Below are positions 1 to 12,684 of a stretch of DNA of 64,000 nt, in pieces. The notes beneath the pieces are model-generated. The model was not told where the DNA came from. It ran no database searches and worked only from the letters and a program-made list of their open reading frames with translations. How positions within the stretch are numbered: position 1 is the first letter of the stretch; every line of letters starts with the position of its first letter. Source of the DNA: Cytospora piceicola (lineage: Eukaryota > Ascomycota > Sordariomycetes > Diaporthales > Cytosporaceae); assembly GCA_023375675.1 (NCBI GenBank), contig JALQBC010000005.1, positions 1 through 64,000 on the forward strand. The letters run 5' to 3'. The position numbers and the translations under genes were made by a program.

Positions 1-1068
1 TGGGAACTCGGGTACGGCCGTACCGGCCTCTCGCCGGACGAGCCCCTTCACCCCAGCCGGCCCTTTTGCGATAGAAAAAGAATGAATGAAAAAGCGTAGT
101 GTTTGTGGTTGAAAAGAGCGAGGTTGAGGTACTTTGGGGCGACAGGGTGTAAGCAGCAGGGTGTAACAATCGCCGCACTCGACTTGCACGGATTTACAAT
201 TTGGTGCTGGGCAAGAAGTTTCGACCAAGGAAACTGAATTCGCTCACCTCCACTTTGAATGTAATCCTACCGCGAAATAGTTCGTAAATAGGTACGTACC
301 TAGATACTCTATGTAGAAATTTAGGTGACAATGCCACACCTTTCCACAAGTAAATACTACAATGATCTCATTGACCAACTGACAATTAGTAAAATCTCTC
401 AATACCCCTGCATATATGAATCCTGCTAAGGTCGAACAGGCAAATGTACACATCCCGGGCGAAGAAGAGTCATGATCATGCGTCAACTGATACAACTGCA
501 CAGTACGCGATGCATAAATTCGGATATGAATGATGCGATTTCAAGGGGAGATTCACTACATGTAGCTTGCTTGAGATGTCTACAGGTGTTATATATCACA
601 TACCTGGTTGGTGGCTAACTGGTAAGTCTGGTCAGGACCTGACAGCCGCAGTTGAACACTTGCAGTCGGGACTGCCGGATATTCAGCCTCCATCTCGCTA
701 ACGAACGGCAGTTGCATTCGGGTCTTTCCGATGTGGAGTGGTGCAGAGATCCCTGTAATGACGATACTGAGCCAGGGTTAGGTGCCTTATCTGCATGTGA
801 TAGGCTTTCTGGAAGGCGGAATGATGAAAAGGCAACCCTATCCCCAATGGACTTATTGGACTGCTCGACACTGGGAACTGTCATTTCAAGTTCTATGTAT
901 GATTCTTCAAGGCCTAACTTGTTGATGCACACCCTAGTTAGGTATTGCTCTCCTTAAAATACGACCTCGGGGCAGAGAGTAAACCTTTATCATTACGTCT
1001 ACTGAGCCCATCACTTCTCCTGTCCTCCAGCTCAACTTGCCCAACCTCGCTGGGATTGCTGCACTCTT
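1..1068. other. Intergenic, no supported gene
   Basis: Only short open frames of about 100 codons or less on either strand, none with a recognisable domain, signal peptide or spliced continuation. I see nothing functional that can be supported here. Confidence 0.6.
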
Positions 1069-2275
1069 TCACATCATGCGTCCAACATCCTGCGATTCTT
1101 CTTCGATGTCTACGATAATATTTGTAATCAATTGACTGACTATAGGCAGTATCTTGAGCCCATGCCCAGAGTCACCACTGGCGGCGGATTGATGTGCGCA
1201 AGCTACGAGATTGATAATAAAATCCGAGTCAGTTGAGTCCGCGCAACAACAAACGGGCTTGCAGATCAACGGGCGCTCCGCAAGCTCGGGTAGTGTCTCC
1301 CGTAGTAGCTTCCTGATCCTTTGTTCAACTTCTTCATGGATGATGTCGTTGTTTGCTAGGGGGTTACGAGCATAGTTCGTGTACCCGGCACCATGTGGAG
1401 AAACCATCAGCTGAAATGCCCATGTCTCTCGGTCCGGCTCGAAGCAGATCCCAAGATCTCTGGCATATGTCCCCGGGATCACCGCCAGTTTGTTTGCCTC
1501 CTTCCTAGTGGGCTTGATGTGCGCTACACTCCAAGCCCAACTTCTGGGATTAGAGCCGCAAGGGAGCCCCCAACAGCCAGGATGACAGTATCGGCTGGAA
1601 TGTCCTTCCGGATGAGGTCCTCGTGCCATTGCATCTCCTAATTCCATCAGCGCCCTCTTCATATACCAGTGTCTGACACAGTGGACAACAACCTTTATAT
1701 CGAGCACGGCTTGGTAAGTGGATGTCATGGCATTGGCAGAATGAGCATAATCAGCGAATCGTTTGAAGTACCAACCCACATGTCAATTGGCCCCCTCAGT
1801 GCCGGAGCTGCCTCTTGAATAACTTTCTTGCTCTAGACATGAGTGATATTGCCCTTCCACGCCGAATACGACTCGATATCTTGAAACGTGTTGCTAGCGA
1901 CAATTTCTTTTCCCTCGAAACCCAAGATGAGATTGTAAGGAAGTAGCCGACCTTGGTGGAAGCGTGGTATGAATAACCGGTTGGTAGCCCATTCGTGTAA
2001 GGCCTCGTGTGAGTCCGGTTTAGTATGAGTCTTCATATTTGGCACGGATTCTCTTACTCAGATCATTGGCGGCAGTGAGTGACAACGGGATTGCACCACC
2101 CTTTTCGAAAATGGTGATAGACTGGTAGCCGGCTTGTGCCAGGTGACATTTTGTTGAGAGGCCGAACGTTCCGGCTCCTATATCCAGGTCTTGGCACTCT
2201 GGTCGGCTATGGCGACGCGTGAAAACCGATCTTGATTGATATGTTGCTGGGACTGCTGTATTCTTCAAACTCCAT
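1069..2275 (-). pseudogene. Broken FAD-dependent fructosyl-amino-acid/sarcosine-oxidase-like gene
   Basis: The minus strand encodes, in the correct order but in different frames, pieces of a DAO-family flavoenzyme. First comes a nucleotide-binding motif GAGTFGLSTKCHLAQAGYQ with the following AANDLSKRIRAKYED segment (about 2040-2180). Next is an EWATNRLFIPRFHQ segment (about 1950-2000). Then a stretch reading PADTVILAVGGSLAALIPE lies in a different frame from the downstream AHIKPTRKEAN segment (about 1500-1620). Finally there is the C-terminal signature CADSTDSDFII followed by ASGDSGHGLKILPI (about 1110-1260). This order matches fungal fructosyl amino-acid oxidases, which are flavin-dependent and often peroxisomal. 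Several frameshifts and stops separate the pieces, so no intact enzyme can be made. It lies about 630 bp upstream of the transcription-factor gene. The family is seen directly; the exact substrate is inference. Confidence 0.75.
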
Positions 2276-2903
2276 CAAATTTCTCACTGTCTCCTTGGTA
2301 GGTAAAAAATCGTTAATACTCAATCTCATCTTATGAAGACCTCATCCAACGCTCGCGGGTAGTTACTCAACAGGGATCATGTGCACATGTTACCATGATT
2401 TGAAAAACTACGATGGTTACCTATGCCGAATCTGGTTCACTCACATACTTACCGCACACGTCTTGTGTGTATCATTTGCTTCCTCTTCTTGAAGCTGGTT
2501 GGTTAGCAATGCACGACGGGTGAGCAGCGAGTGTCTTATCTCGTTTGCCGGGGCACGACTTCTTATCACCCACTGCACTTTGCATATACTTCTCTATTCG
2601 GATATACTTCTCTACGAACTAATCCCGGTGCGTCTACAGCTGAGATAGACTGCAATCCTATGTGGTCAATATGTACATTGCATTAGCTCCATCGTCTACA
2701 GCATAACCGTCTTACCTCCTCGAATCGCCATCGATGCGAATTCCCCTCCCGAAAGACCACTTCATGTTTCTACCCAGGGGCGAGCTCGTGGCCACACATT
2801 GGACTTAATGCCCCAAGCCTCCCATGGCCGAGTCGCAATCAACGAGCAAAATTTATGTTCACACATGTATGATCCCCACAATAGGTCAAGCGGCCGTGGC
2901 TAG
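2276..2903. other. Intergenic, putative promoter of the Zn2Cys6 gene
   Basis: AT-rich noncoding stretch between the oxidase pseudogene and the regulator. No coding or repeat structure was seen. Confidence 0.5.
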
Positions 2904-4595
2904 ATGAAGATGATAACAGACGGGGCCTATCAATTCGAGAGGCGAGTGCGGAGTGGCTGTTGGAAATGTCGTGGTGCGTTGTTACTGCTGTCGACTCTCT
3001 TCTACAATGCCGTGTCTCACTGACGGGACTTTCAGAACGACGTGTGAAATGTCCCGAACAGCGACCGATATGCAGTCATTGTCGAAGACTTGGCCTGGCT
3101 TGCGGGTACGCTTTGAGACTGACATGGCAAGAACCGACATTTGTCCCCCAGGCATTATGCCGAACCTGGAACCATGCCGAAAGGGATGGCCCAACTGTGT
3201 ACGATTGGATGTTCGTGAATGTTGCATTTCAGGACTTCGACGATATCGCCTCTGGCCAATATAAAAACCTCGTTGGTCTTAGCCCGGCGTTGGCTCAAGA
3301 CGTACAGCGGACAGAAGACCTGTTCTGTCAATCTCCCGGGCTCCTTGGTCCCTCGCTACGTCCAACAGGATTATCGAATATGACTATTTCCAACAAGGAA
3401 GCCCGCCTGTGGGATTACTTCGTCAATTTTATTACTCCACAATGTGCAGTGAGGCTTACAGCCAACCCATACCGCAGCGTGGTCCTCAGGATTGCCGCCG
3501 CCACCCCTGGAGGCCCCCTTTTTCAGTGTGTCATGGCAATCGCAGCCAGTCAGATGCATACACTTGGGCACGGGGAGCTCGAAATATCACCCTGCAATTT
3601 TCGGGGGTTAGCTTTCAGATCACTAAGACGCCACCTCGACGCCAGCCAACATGGGCCTGAGGAAGCGATCGTGACCGTTGTGATGATGAGTTTCCTCGAG
3701 GTTAGCAATCTACAAGAATGTGAGAAACACACTACAACTAATCGGAAGAAAGATACTAGAGAACTGCTCACCTTCGTGGATCATACACGCTGACTTCGGT
3801 GAAACACTACTGGCTTCGCACAGGAGATTGATGGTGACCAATCCAGACTTGTATCACTTTCTCGCGACGTGGTTCGTCGTTCATAACGTTCTGGCTTCCA
3901 CTGCTTGGGGACCAAGAACCGGACATGGGGAAATAGCTACACTTCTTGACTTTGTAAGCGAGAAGTATGTGCAAACCCTGGCCGGCTGCTCAAAGTCACT
4001 CTTGTGCATACTTGCGAACATAACAGCTCTTGCGGATTCCGCGAATTCAAGGTCAACACCTTTGGTCGAGGTTGACATGGCAGAGCCAGGGCGTACATTA
4101 CGAGTCGACAACCAAGCCGCAAATAAGCTGGAAAGGGATCGAATGGAAAGGGAATTGTACCAGGTTCCTGCAGAACACACTGCAGATTCACAATCGTCAG
4201 GGAATGAGACTCGAGCAATTTCAGAACTCAAGAGGCTGGCCACGTTGATGTATCTGTACGCTAGGATCGACGAGTCAGGTCCATATGAGCCACACATGAT
4301 CCGACTAACCGAGGAAATCCTGGCAGTCTTGCCTCGCGTACCTTTGCGCACCAACACCACCCTGTGGCCACTCTTCATCCTTGGTACACTTGGAGTGCGA
4401 CCGGAATCGGATGATCACCGCAAATCAATTTTGCAGATGCTGGACGCCCTTCAAAAGACACGTCAACTTGGATGTGTCAAGAAGGCTCGTTGGGTCATTG
4501 GGGATGTGTGGAAAGCACGAGATCTGAGCACGATAGAGGCTCAAAAGGGGTGGTCTATTTTAGAGGGACGACACAGAAATATCAGTTTGGCGTGA
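2904..4595 (+). CDS. Zn(II)2Cys6 fungal transcription factor
   Basis: Predicted 522-aa nuclear regulator in three exons: 2904-2973, 3036-3700 and 3762-4595. Splicing the first intron (GTGCGT donor, TTCAG acceptor) joins GCWKCR to ERRVKCPEQRPICSHC. This completes a canonical C-X2-C-X6-C-X6-C-X2-C-X6-C zinc cluster at about residues 19-46, which binds DNA through two zinc ions. A TAG lies directly before the chosen ATG, fixing the start. The second intron has a CTAAT branch-like site and a less common GAG acceptor; it is needed to keep frame. The C-terminal two thirds resemble the fungal_trans_2 (PF11951) regulatory region, with a final segment around RQLGCVKKARWVIGDVWKARD. It is convergent with the MFS transporter gene, only 62 bp apart at the stops, and is the likely local regulator of the transporter/oxoprolinase pair; this role is inferred from position. 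Confidence 0.9.
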
Positions 4596-4657
4596 TTATC
4601 ACTGCTCGTCTGGTAGACAAATATTGGGGGACAACTCGTTTCAAGTTCTGGCCACAA

Positions 4658-6458
4658 CTAGTATGTATATCTGAAGCTTGGCTGCTTTTTATCCGTGATA
4701 TCGACAAACCCCTCTGTTGCATCATGGAGGTCTTCAGGCTTGCCGTACTTCCTGTCTCTTCTTTTGTTCTCCGAAGCAGCCACCGCAAAGTACCCAAGTA
4801 GCAATAACATTGAAACACAGTAACAGACCAGCATCGAGATGACTCCACCGGTGTACTTGGGTGCCTGGCTTGCGATGAACGTCTGTGGACCGATAAGGTT
4901 TCCTACTGCATATCCAATTGTGACCAAACTGAATGTTATGGATTTCTTTGTCTGGCCTGCAGTATTTGCCTGAGGAAGAGATATTCCGACCACATATGGT
5001 GCTGGGGAAAAGGAAGGATATGGTCAGCTCGAATCTAGTTTTCACTCGATGTGTAAGACAGCTTACGCCAGTAGAAGTACATGAAGTACAACCCAATCAT
5101 TTGTCCCGCAACATTGGACCTTGGAAAACCATAGACCAAGGCAGTCCCTAGGATAGGTAGCAGCAGCGCGATGCAGCCAACGATAGTTCTCCTGTTATGC
5201 CACCTGCTGGCGATCAAGCTAAAGAACCAAGCACTCGATGTCGCCAAAATACCAAAAGGCATGGAGAGCAAGCTGGCATTGAGGGAGTTGAAGCCGAGGT
5301 CGGAGATGATAATGGTACCAAACGTTTGCAAACCTCCGTTGGGAATATTGATGGCGATGTTGAATAAGAATATGAGCCAGACCTTGAAGTCCAGCAATGC
5401 CTCCCAGACTTGATCCCATTTCCAGACTTTGTTGGATATACCAGTCCTGTTCGTAGCAAGTCTCTCCACAGCCCAGGACTTTTCTTCAACTGTGAGGAAT
5501 CGAGCATTCATGGGATTGTCTGGGAGAAAACAACAGATAAAGATCGAGTAGAGAATATTGATGGACCCTGTAATAAGATACAGATACTGCCACTTTGATA
5601 GAGGTGCTGAATCTGGGATCAACCCGACGAGCCAGGCGAAGAAGCCATTAAACACGGACGAGAAGTACGCGAAGATGACTGATGACAAGAATAGTTAGGT
5701 CATATTGAAATTGATTTATAGTGGGCGCAACTCACTGGCGTTTCTCTGGGGCTGTTCTTCCTTCTTGTAGAAGCTAACCACAAGCATGGTGAGACACGGA
5801 GAAATTGCGGACTCTATGAGGCCCATGAAAAACCTCAGTGCCATGAATCCGGACCAACTATGACAAGCCGGATACAAGACAGTGAGGATGGACCAGAACA
5901 AGGAGGCAGTACATAGAAGCTTCCCCGGCGGTACTCGGTGAACGAGCCATGTCGTTAAAGTGTAACCAAACAGTTGCTGCATTGTTGTTAATGCTATTTT
6001 CCGTCCAAGCATGCATTGATACCACGTACTCCAAGGGGTAGAATACTCCCGAGCCAGCTATACTGTTCTCCGGTTATGTTATTGTCGCTTTGGAATCCAT
6101 ATAAAGACGCGGTACCAATCTCGACTTTGTCAACAGCACCAAGTGTAGCCGTGAACAGCAGCTGAGCAGGACTGGGGTCAGCAAATTAGTAGTCTTCAAC
6201 ATCCAAGGGTCTTCTTACCAGTGGAATCATCCAGGAGTCGATTTTCCGTAATAGCCTTTTCTCCCTTTCGGGCGCCAACGGTGCAAATTGACTCGTATTG
6301 GCGAGGTAATTTGCGGCATCATCAACAACCGTGTCACTGAATGTCTTCGTCCCAGTTAATACAGATTCCCCCTGCCCGTGGGAAGGAAATGGGTGAATTG
6401 TATCGTCAACCGTCCTTCCATAATCATCGTGGGGCTTAGAGACACCCTGTCCCTCCAT
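4658..6458 (-). CDS. MFS transporter, Dal5/allantoate permease-like (anion:cation symporter family)
   Basis: Predicted 522-aa plasma-membrane transporter in five exons (minus strand): 6458-6219, 6161-6047, 5993-5736, 5678-5067 and 5001-4658. Exon lengths sum to a whole number of codons. The cytosolic N-terminus (about 75 aa) is followed by the typical start of the fold, KIDSWMIPLLLFTATLGAVD. Other family landmarks are GTASLYGFQSD in the first loop, RFFMGLIESAISPC, and, after the last intron, PPYVVGISLPQANTAGQTKK, a hallmark of the Dal5-like ACS family. The 53-bp second intron is required to avoid a stop. Family members carry allantoate, ureidosuccinate, vitamins or short peptides into the cell with protons. 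Divergence from the 5-oxoprolinase gene suggests a lactam or oxoproline-type substrate (inference). The start at 6458 is chosen; an upstream in-frame ATG at 6488 is possible. Confidence 0.9.
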
Positions 6459-7353
6459 GATCGCGACATAAACCGTCAGTGGAAACAAGAAGATCTCAAT
6501 GCTTTGTACAAAACGTGCAGTGTCCTGTGTAGATCAAGCTTTAGACTTTAGTCCCCAAAGCACATCCGCGGGGCCTCCATATATCATATCTGATTGCCCT
6601 CAGTGGCCGCCCCCTTTTACTTGTGCCAAAGGTAAGTCTTATCTCACAGCAGCAGTGCATCGTTTTGCAACGTGGCTGTTTTCATCACATCTCTACGTGC
6701 AGTATTTCTTCGGTCCTTACAGATGGCTCCGATACTGCGAATGTCACGTCTCATGGCGCCTAGCTTGTCATGTGTGACAAGGAGTGATAACAATTAGTGC
6801 CCATAATACACATTTCCCCACAATGATCGTCCAGGTGTGAAGCCTTTGGGTGTGGTATCTGATACGGACGAGAGCATTATGATAAGGTTAGCGATAGCAG
6901 TGACGAACAAGGGAAGTTCGAAACGAGGACTGCTTACTCGGGATATGATATGCCAGTTGCGGACATCTCCGGCCTGCACTGTTGGCCGTGGGGAGCGGGG
7001 ATCTACTTCGGTCCAGCACCGGCAGTCCGCCGACTGGTTGTTGCATGGTATCTCAGGTCCAATCCGTTATCCGCCAAGGATATCGATCAGAAGTGGTATG
7101 CAGCTACGGTCAATGCGACCTATATCGAAGGAAGCTCGAATCGAGGGACTATATCTCTCTTTTTAAACACGATCCTAGGGCCGGCATGACATTCGTGAAG
7201 GACGTCTCGCGCCATTTTCCAGGACCAATATTTAAGATAATGCGAATCAAGTATGTATTGGCTTTCAAGTCATTTCCAATGTATCTAGGCGTTCACCAAC
7301 CTCTATTGCAAGCTGAGAACCATCCTAGTTCCTGATCTCTCTCATTGCCAACC
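6459..7353. promoter_or_regulatory. Shared divergent promoter between MFS transporter and 5-oxoprolinase
   Basis: An 895-bp noncoding interval separates two divergently transcribed genes, so both promoters must lie here. Four HGATAR sites (near 6639, 6880, 6892 and 7235) fit GATA-factor nitrogen control, but that number is close to chance for this length. No convincing CGG/CCG zinc-cluster palindrome stood out. Overlapping short open frames at 6837-7335 show no domain and are treated as noncoding. Confidence 0.55.
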
Positions 7354-10300
7354 ATGACCTCGGTACCGCCCAAGAGTGTGAAGTTTGCGATAGGTATGAC
7401 TCTATACTGAAGTCAATCCCCGGTCCCCTAACGAGCCCCTCACTTATAGTGATGTAGATCGTGGCGGCACTTTCACGGATGTTTGGGCCTCGGTTCCCGG
7501 CCAACAAGACATCGTTCTGAAGCTGCTGTCTGTTGATCCCGAGAACTACGATGACGCGCCGTCGGAGGGTATTCGAAGGGTTTTGCAGATGGTCTCGGGC
7601 CAGACCATAAGTCGCGGAAGTCAACTACCTAAAGATCTCATTCATTCGATCCGCATGGGTACTACAGTCGCTACGAACGGTGAGTTATATCAGCTCCCAG
7701 GCTTAATGCTATAGGGCGTTGAGTTAACGCTCGTCACAGCATTGCTCGAGAGGAAAGGCCGACGCCATGCATTCATCGTAAGTCAGGGATTCGGGAACTT
7801 ACTTGACATCGGCCACCAGTCCAGACCTAAGTTATTTGAGCTGGGCATCAAGAAACCGGAACTCCTTTACGATGAAGTCGTGGAGATCTCAGAACGCATC
7901 ACCGTGGAAGGCTTCGATGAAGACGTCACGAAGGACTCCCGTCCTGCACCGAAGGAGGTACCTGGTCTCTTCGTCAAAGGGATTACGGGCGATATCCTAC
8001 GCATCGTACATCCACTGGATGATGGCGAGGTCAAGGAGAAACTTGAAGTCCTCAAGACAAAAGGCATCGATACGCTGGCCGTTTGTCTCGTACACTCGTA
8101 TCTATACCCAAGTCACGAAGATCGTATTGCCGAGATTGCCAAGGAAATGGGCTTTCAACACGTCTCGACGTCATCCGACGTCGGCTCGAACATGATCAAG
8201 ATGATTTCCCGTGGAAGTTCGGCTTCAGCAGACGCGTATTTGACGCCGGAGATCAGTCAATACGTCGCCGGTTTTGCCAAGGGCTTCGCGGACGGCAACC
8301 TCGATGGCGTGTCTTGCGAGTTCATGCAGAGTGATGGGGGGCTCGTCAGTCATAAAGGCTTTAGTGGTTTGCGAGGAATCTTGAGTGGTCCTGCAGGTAT
8401 GTGCTAGTTGTAGTATCCCCAGAAATCAAGCTCTGACTGACTATGTGGACAGGTGGTGTGGTTGGCCATGCGAGGACCTCGTATGATGGACAAGCTCCCA
8501 TAGTTGGCTTTGATATGGGTGGCACTTCGACTGATGTCAGTCGGTATGGTGGAACCTTCGAGCATGTGTTTGAGACCGTAACGGCAGGCGTCTCTATCCA
8601 AAGCCCACAATTGGACATCAACACAGTAGCTGCAGGTGGTGGCAGCATGCTCTTTTGGAGGAATGGCATGTTCAAAGTTGGTCCGGAGGTGAGTTTAGTA
8701 TTGGTACCTGCGTGGTAGGTACTTTGCAATTGATGGGCTTGACTAATAACTCTCGATATAGAGTGCTGGTGCTCATCCAGGCCCAGCGTCATATCGTAAA
8801 GGCGGCCCATTGACTGTCACCGATGCGAACCTATTGTAAGCTGTACCCACTGACCTAACTGGCCTGGTAAATGTACTGACACTCACAAGCCTCGGTCGAC
8901 TGGTGCCGGAATATTTCCCGGCCATTTTTGGCCCCGAAGAGAACCTTCCACTTGACACTATTGTTGTCGCCAAGATGTTCGAAAACCTCACGATTGAGAT
9001 CAACGCCGATACTGGGGGTTCAATGACACCACATGAAGTGGCCCATGGTTTCATCAACGTGGCCAATGAATCTATGAGTCGCCCAATCCGTGCCCTTACG
9101 GAGGCTCGTGGTTTCGAGACAGCTCAGCACAACCTCGCAACCTTTGGCGGTGCCGGTGGACAACATGCTTGTGAAATTGCTGAGAAATTGGGCATTGGCC
9201 GCATCGTCATCCACAAATACTCGAGTATCCTATCGGCCTATGGAATGGCGCTGGCAGAGGTTGTTCAGGAGGCACGTGAGCCTAGTTCGGAAACATTGGG
9301 AGATGATGCATTGCCCAGACTGGATGAAAAGCTAGTCACTCTCAGGAAAAAGGTTGATGAGGGGTTACTCGCGCAAGGGATCCCTTCATCATCCATTGCC
9401 CATCATGACTACTTGAATCTCCGATACCATGGCACCGACACCAACTTCATGATTGCTCGACCGGGAGATAACGATTGGCTGACCGCCCTGGAGACCGAAC
9501 ACTACAGGGAATTGTCTTTCACTTTCCCCAGATCACGAAAGGTGTTAGTTGACGATGTCCGTGTTCGCGGCGTTGGGAAGAGTGAGGAGGTGAGCAAGGA
9601 TAACGACTCACTGATCAAGGAGTTGGAGTTACTCAGCTTCCAAAGCCAGAGAAAAGGAGAGGATATGACGGTAAGCTAGCGAATAAACTCACAACCAAAG
9701 CTCATTTGTCATGTCGCTGACGGTGTTACAGAAGCAAGTCTACTTTGCCAATGGCGGTCATCTATCAACCAAAGTATTCCAGCTCAACACTCTAGAGCCA
9801 GGTGGGGTTATTTCAGGCCCTGCAATCATCATCGACAACACCCAGACAATCATTGTGGTACCTGGTGCAGAGGCCAAGATTCTAACCTCCCACGTCGTCA
9901 TTGACCTAGGAAAGGAGAAGGCCCAGCATGCGGCAGATGGTGAACTCGTCGTCGACCCTATCAAACTTAGCATCTTCGGGCACCGATTTATGGGCATAGC
10001 AGAAGAGATGGGTCGCACACTCCAAAAGACCAGCATCTCGCTCAATATCAAAGAACGACTGGATTTCTCATGTGCTATCTTCAGCCCAGATGGAGAGCTT
10101 GTCGCGAATGCGCCGCACGTGCCGGTACACTTGGGCAGCATGAGTTATGCTGTGAAGTATCAGCATGAGCTCCATCGAGGAAAACTGCGGCTTGGCGACG
10201 TCCTTGTCTCCAACCATCCTGAGTCCGGTGGTACACATCTACCTGGTAGGTCCTCCATATCCCCTCCCTTCACGATGCAGACTTCTGACCTTGCACGTGG

Positions 10301-11820
10301 CAGACATCACGGTGATCTCCCCAGTTTTCGACGAAGACGGCAAGACAATTTGCTTCTATACTGCCTCTAGGGGCCACCACCTGAACATTGGAGGGTACAG
10401 AGGGAACTCGATGCCACCGTAAGTCAACCCTACTACTTGTCTAAGTCTTTCGAGATGGCCTGCTGACTATCAAGTCAGAGACTCCACTGAGTTGTGGCAG
10501 GAGGGTGCCGCTATCAAGTCTTTCTTCCTAGTCCGTGATGGCTACTTCGACGAAGAGGGTATCGTCGCTATTCTCCTTGAACCCGGAAAACATCCGGGTT
10601 GCAGTGGCGCAAGGAACTTGGGTGACAACCTGTCCGACCTGAAGGCACAAGTCGCAGCCAACACCAAGGGTAGCAACCTCATCAGGTCCTTGATGGACGA
10701 GTACAGTCGACCAGTCGTCCAATTCTATATGAAGAAGATTCAAGAGAACGCTGAGTTTGCCGTCAGGGCATACCTCAAGTCGGCATCCAAGAGGTTTGGA
10801 CCCACACCTTTAACTGCCACAGACTACTTGGACAATGGCTCTAAGATGATGGTCTCGATATCTATCGACGAGACCGGATTCGCCACGCTCGACTTTACGG
10901 GGACCTCTTGTGAGATGCTCTCAAATATGAATGCGCCACCAGCAATTACATATTCGGCCCTCATCTATACTCTCAGGTTGCTTATCGGCTCGGATATCCC
11001 GTTGAACCAAGGTTGTCTGGCGCCGACCAAGGTTATTTTGCCTAAGGAGACCTTCCTCAACCCTTCGGCAAAAGCAGCCGTCTGCTGCGGTAACACGCTC
11101 ACCTCGCAGCGGCTGGTCGACCTTCTTCTCAAAGCCTTCCAAGCAGCCGCTGGATCCCAGGGCTGTATGAACTGCTTCGGATTCTTCGGCAACTGCATTG
11201 ACCCCAAAGAAGAGGGAGAGGAACAGGACGACAGCAAAGGTTTTGGTTTCGGATACGGCGAGACCATCTGTGGCGGCGAGGGTGCCGGGCCAACCTGGCA
11301 CGGCGCCTCGGGGGTCCAGGTCCACATGACCAACACCAGGACTACGGATGTGGAAATCATCGAGAAAAGGTATCCGGTACTGTTACGCGACTTTTCGATT
11401 CGCAAAGGCAGCGGCGGCAAGGGCAAGTTCAATGGAGGCTGTGGCGTGGTCCGAGACTGGGAGTGTCGCTATCCTCTCACCTTCGGAATCATCACCGAGA
11501 GGCGGGTCCATCAGCCTTTCGGCATGTTTGGTGGCGAGAACGGCGAGAGCGGCGCAAATTACTGGGTCCAGAGGATGGAAGATGGCAGTGAGAGGTGGGT
11601 CAACATTGGCTCCAGAGGTCAGATCAACATGAAGACGGGAGACCGCTGCGTGATTCACACACCAGGCGGTGGCGGATGGGGTTCTCCAGGTGATTCCGAC
11701 ATCAAAAGCATTCATGGTGTAAATGGCGTCGTTGATGGGCCATGGCAAGGAACTGCTGCTTATCCACGAGCAGCCGGGAGCTTCCACAGCTTTGCTGCTG
11801 CCCAGGAGGCTTCGTCTTGA
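7354..11820 (+). CDS. 5-oxoprolinase (ATP-hydrolysing), hydantoinase A/B fusion
   Basis: Predicted 1326-aa cytosolic enzyme that opens 5-oxo-L-proline to glutamate with ATP; relatives open hydantoins. Nine exons: 7354-7393, 7458-7679, 7740-8396, 8453-8688, 8762-8835, 8890-9670, 9732-10245, 10304-10418 and 10479-11820, summing to exactly 1327 codons. The N-terminal hydantoinase-A half has the nucleotide-binding DRGGTFTDV near residue 14 and GTTVATNALLERKG near residue 82. It continues through [21 protein letters not shown] and [13 protein letters not shown]. The hydantoinase-B half begins near residue 690 and has [29 protein letters not shown], and the C-terminal GGGGWGSP. The first intron is confirmed because splicing restores [10 protein letters not shown]. 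Length agrees with eukaryotic 5-oxoprolinases (about 1290 aa). It is divergent from the MFS transporter. Substrate (oxoproline rather than another lactam) is the usual one for this architecture, not proven here. Confidence 0.95.
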
Positions 11821-12684
11821 AATCCATTCCTGTAGACATCCTAGGTTGATATCAAAACGACGGAGTCAGATTGTAACAGCTCATTGTATATATAAGCCTC
11901 CGGGTGAATAGAATGGTATATGGGGTGGAGTTTCGTGCCTCTAGTATATCTAACAAACCCAGAGTCAGGCTGGTTCGTCCAAAAGGTGATTGTCTGCTTC
12001 ATTCTCCGTCAGAAATATCATATTAGTATATAAATTTCTATTAAGTGCGTTTGTCCATTGACTAATATTCTACACACAATGGTCCGAGGCGAGATCACTA
12101 CTAGAATTTACCACTACAGCTGCCAGGACAGCGGGAGTGGAGTCAATGTCGACCGTAAAAGCAATTTTACTACATGTATCATCACCTCGCTGAATACCCC
12201 GAGTGACCCTGGTTGCAACTTTATCGCTAGGTAGTGCAAGTCGCATGATATTCAAAATTGAGATAAACGCTCTTTAAGGGGGATATATGGCGTGGAACGC
12301 TCATACTCCCCAAGCATGATGAGCTCATTGGATGCTACTGTCGTCGGTCTCGTCCGCCACTGTTGCAACCACAAGTCTCTCCATGTTTGTTGATTCTGGC
12401 TGTATTGACAGGTACAAAAGATTGCCCCGAAAAGCACGTTGATATCCCTGGACCTGATGGGACAATAAGAATGTGACAATGTGCGAGGGAATCAAAGGGA
12501 GGTAATGACTGTCCGTTACGTATATCTAACAATTCAATGCGTAAATAACATAAGCGATGAACCGATCGTCTGTTGAGTCTTCTCACTTAAGACGCCCTTA
12601 TATCCTTATTGCAGAAACCGAAACTGGGAGAGAACGAAAAATGCAGTGAGTGTTTCCAAATCCGCGTCAAGCCACTTCTCCACC
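11821..12684. other. Intergenic, 3' flanks of two convergent genes
   Basis: AT-rich noncoding DNA. Only short unrelated open frames; no domain, RNA gene or repeat seen. Confidence 0.6.

Noticed and set aside
1393..1641. Open plus-strand frame of 82 codons
   Set aside because: It is the antisense of the oxidase pseudogene, with no domain of its own.
6639..7240. Four HGATAR sites as evidence of nitrogen control
   Set aside because: About 2-3 are expected by chance in 895 bp on both strands; too weak to call operators.
6837..7335. Overlapping frames of 80-117 codons upstream of 5-oxoprolinase
   Set aside because: No domain or signal peptide and mutually overlapping; the region must hold two promoters.
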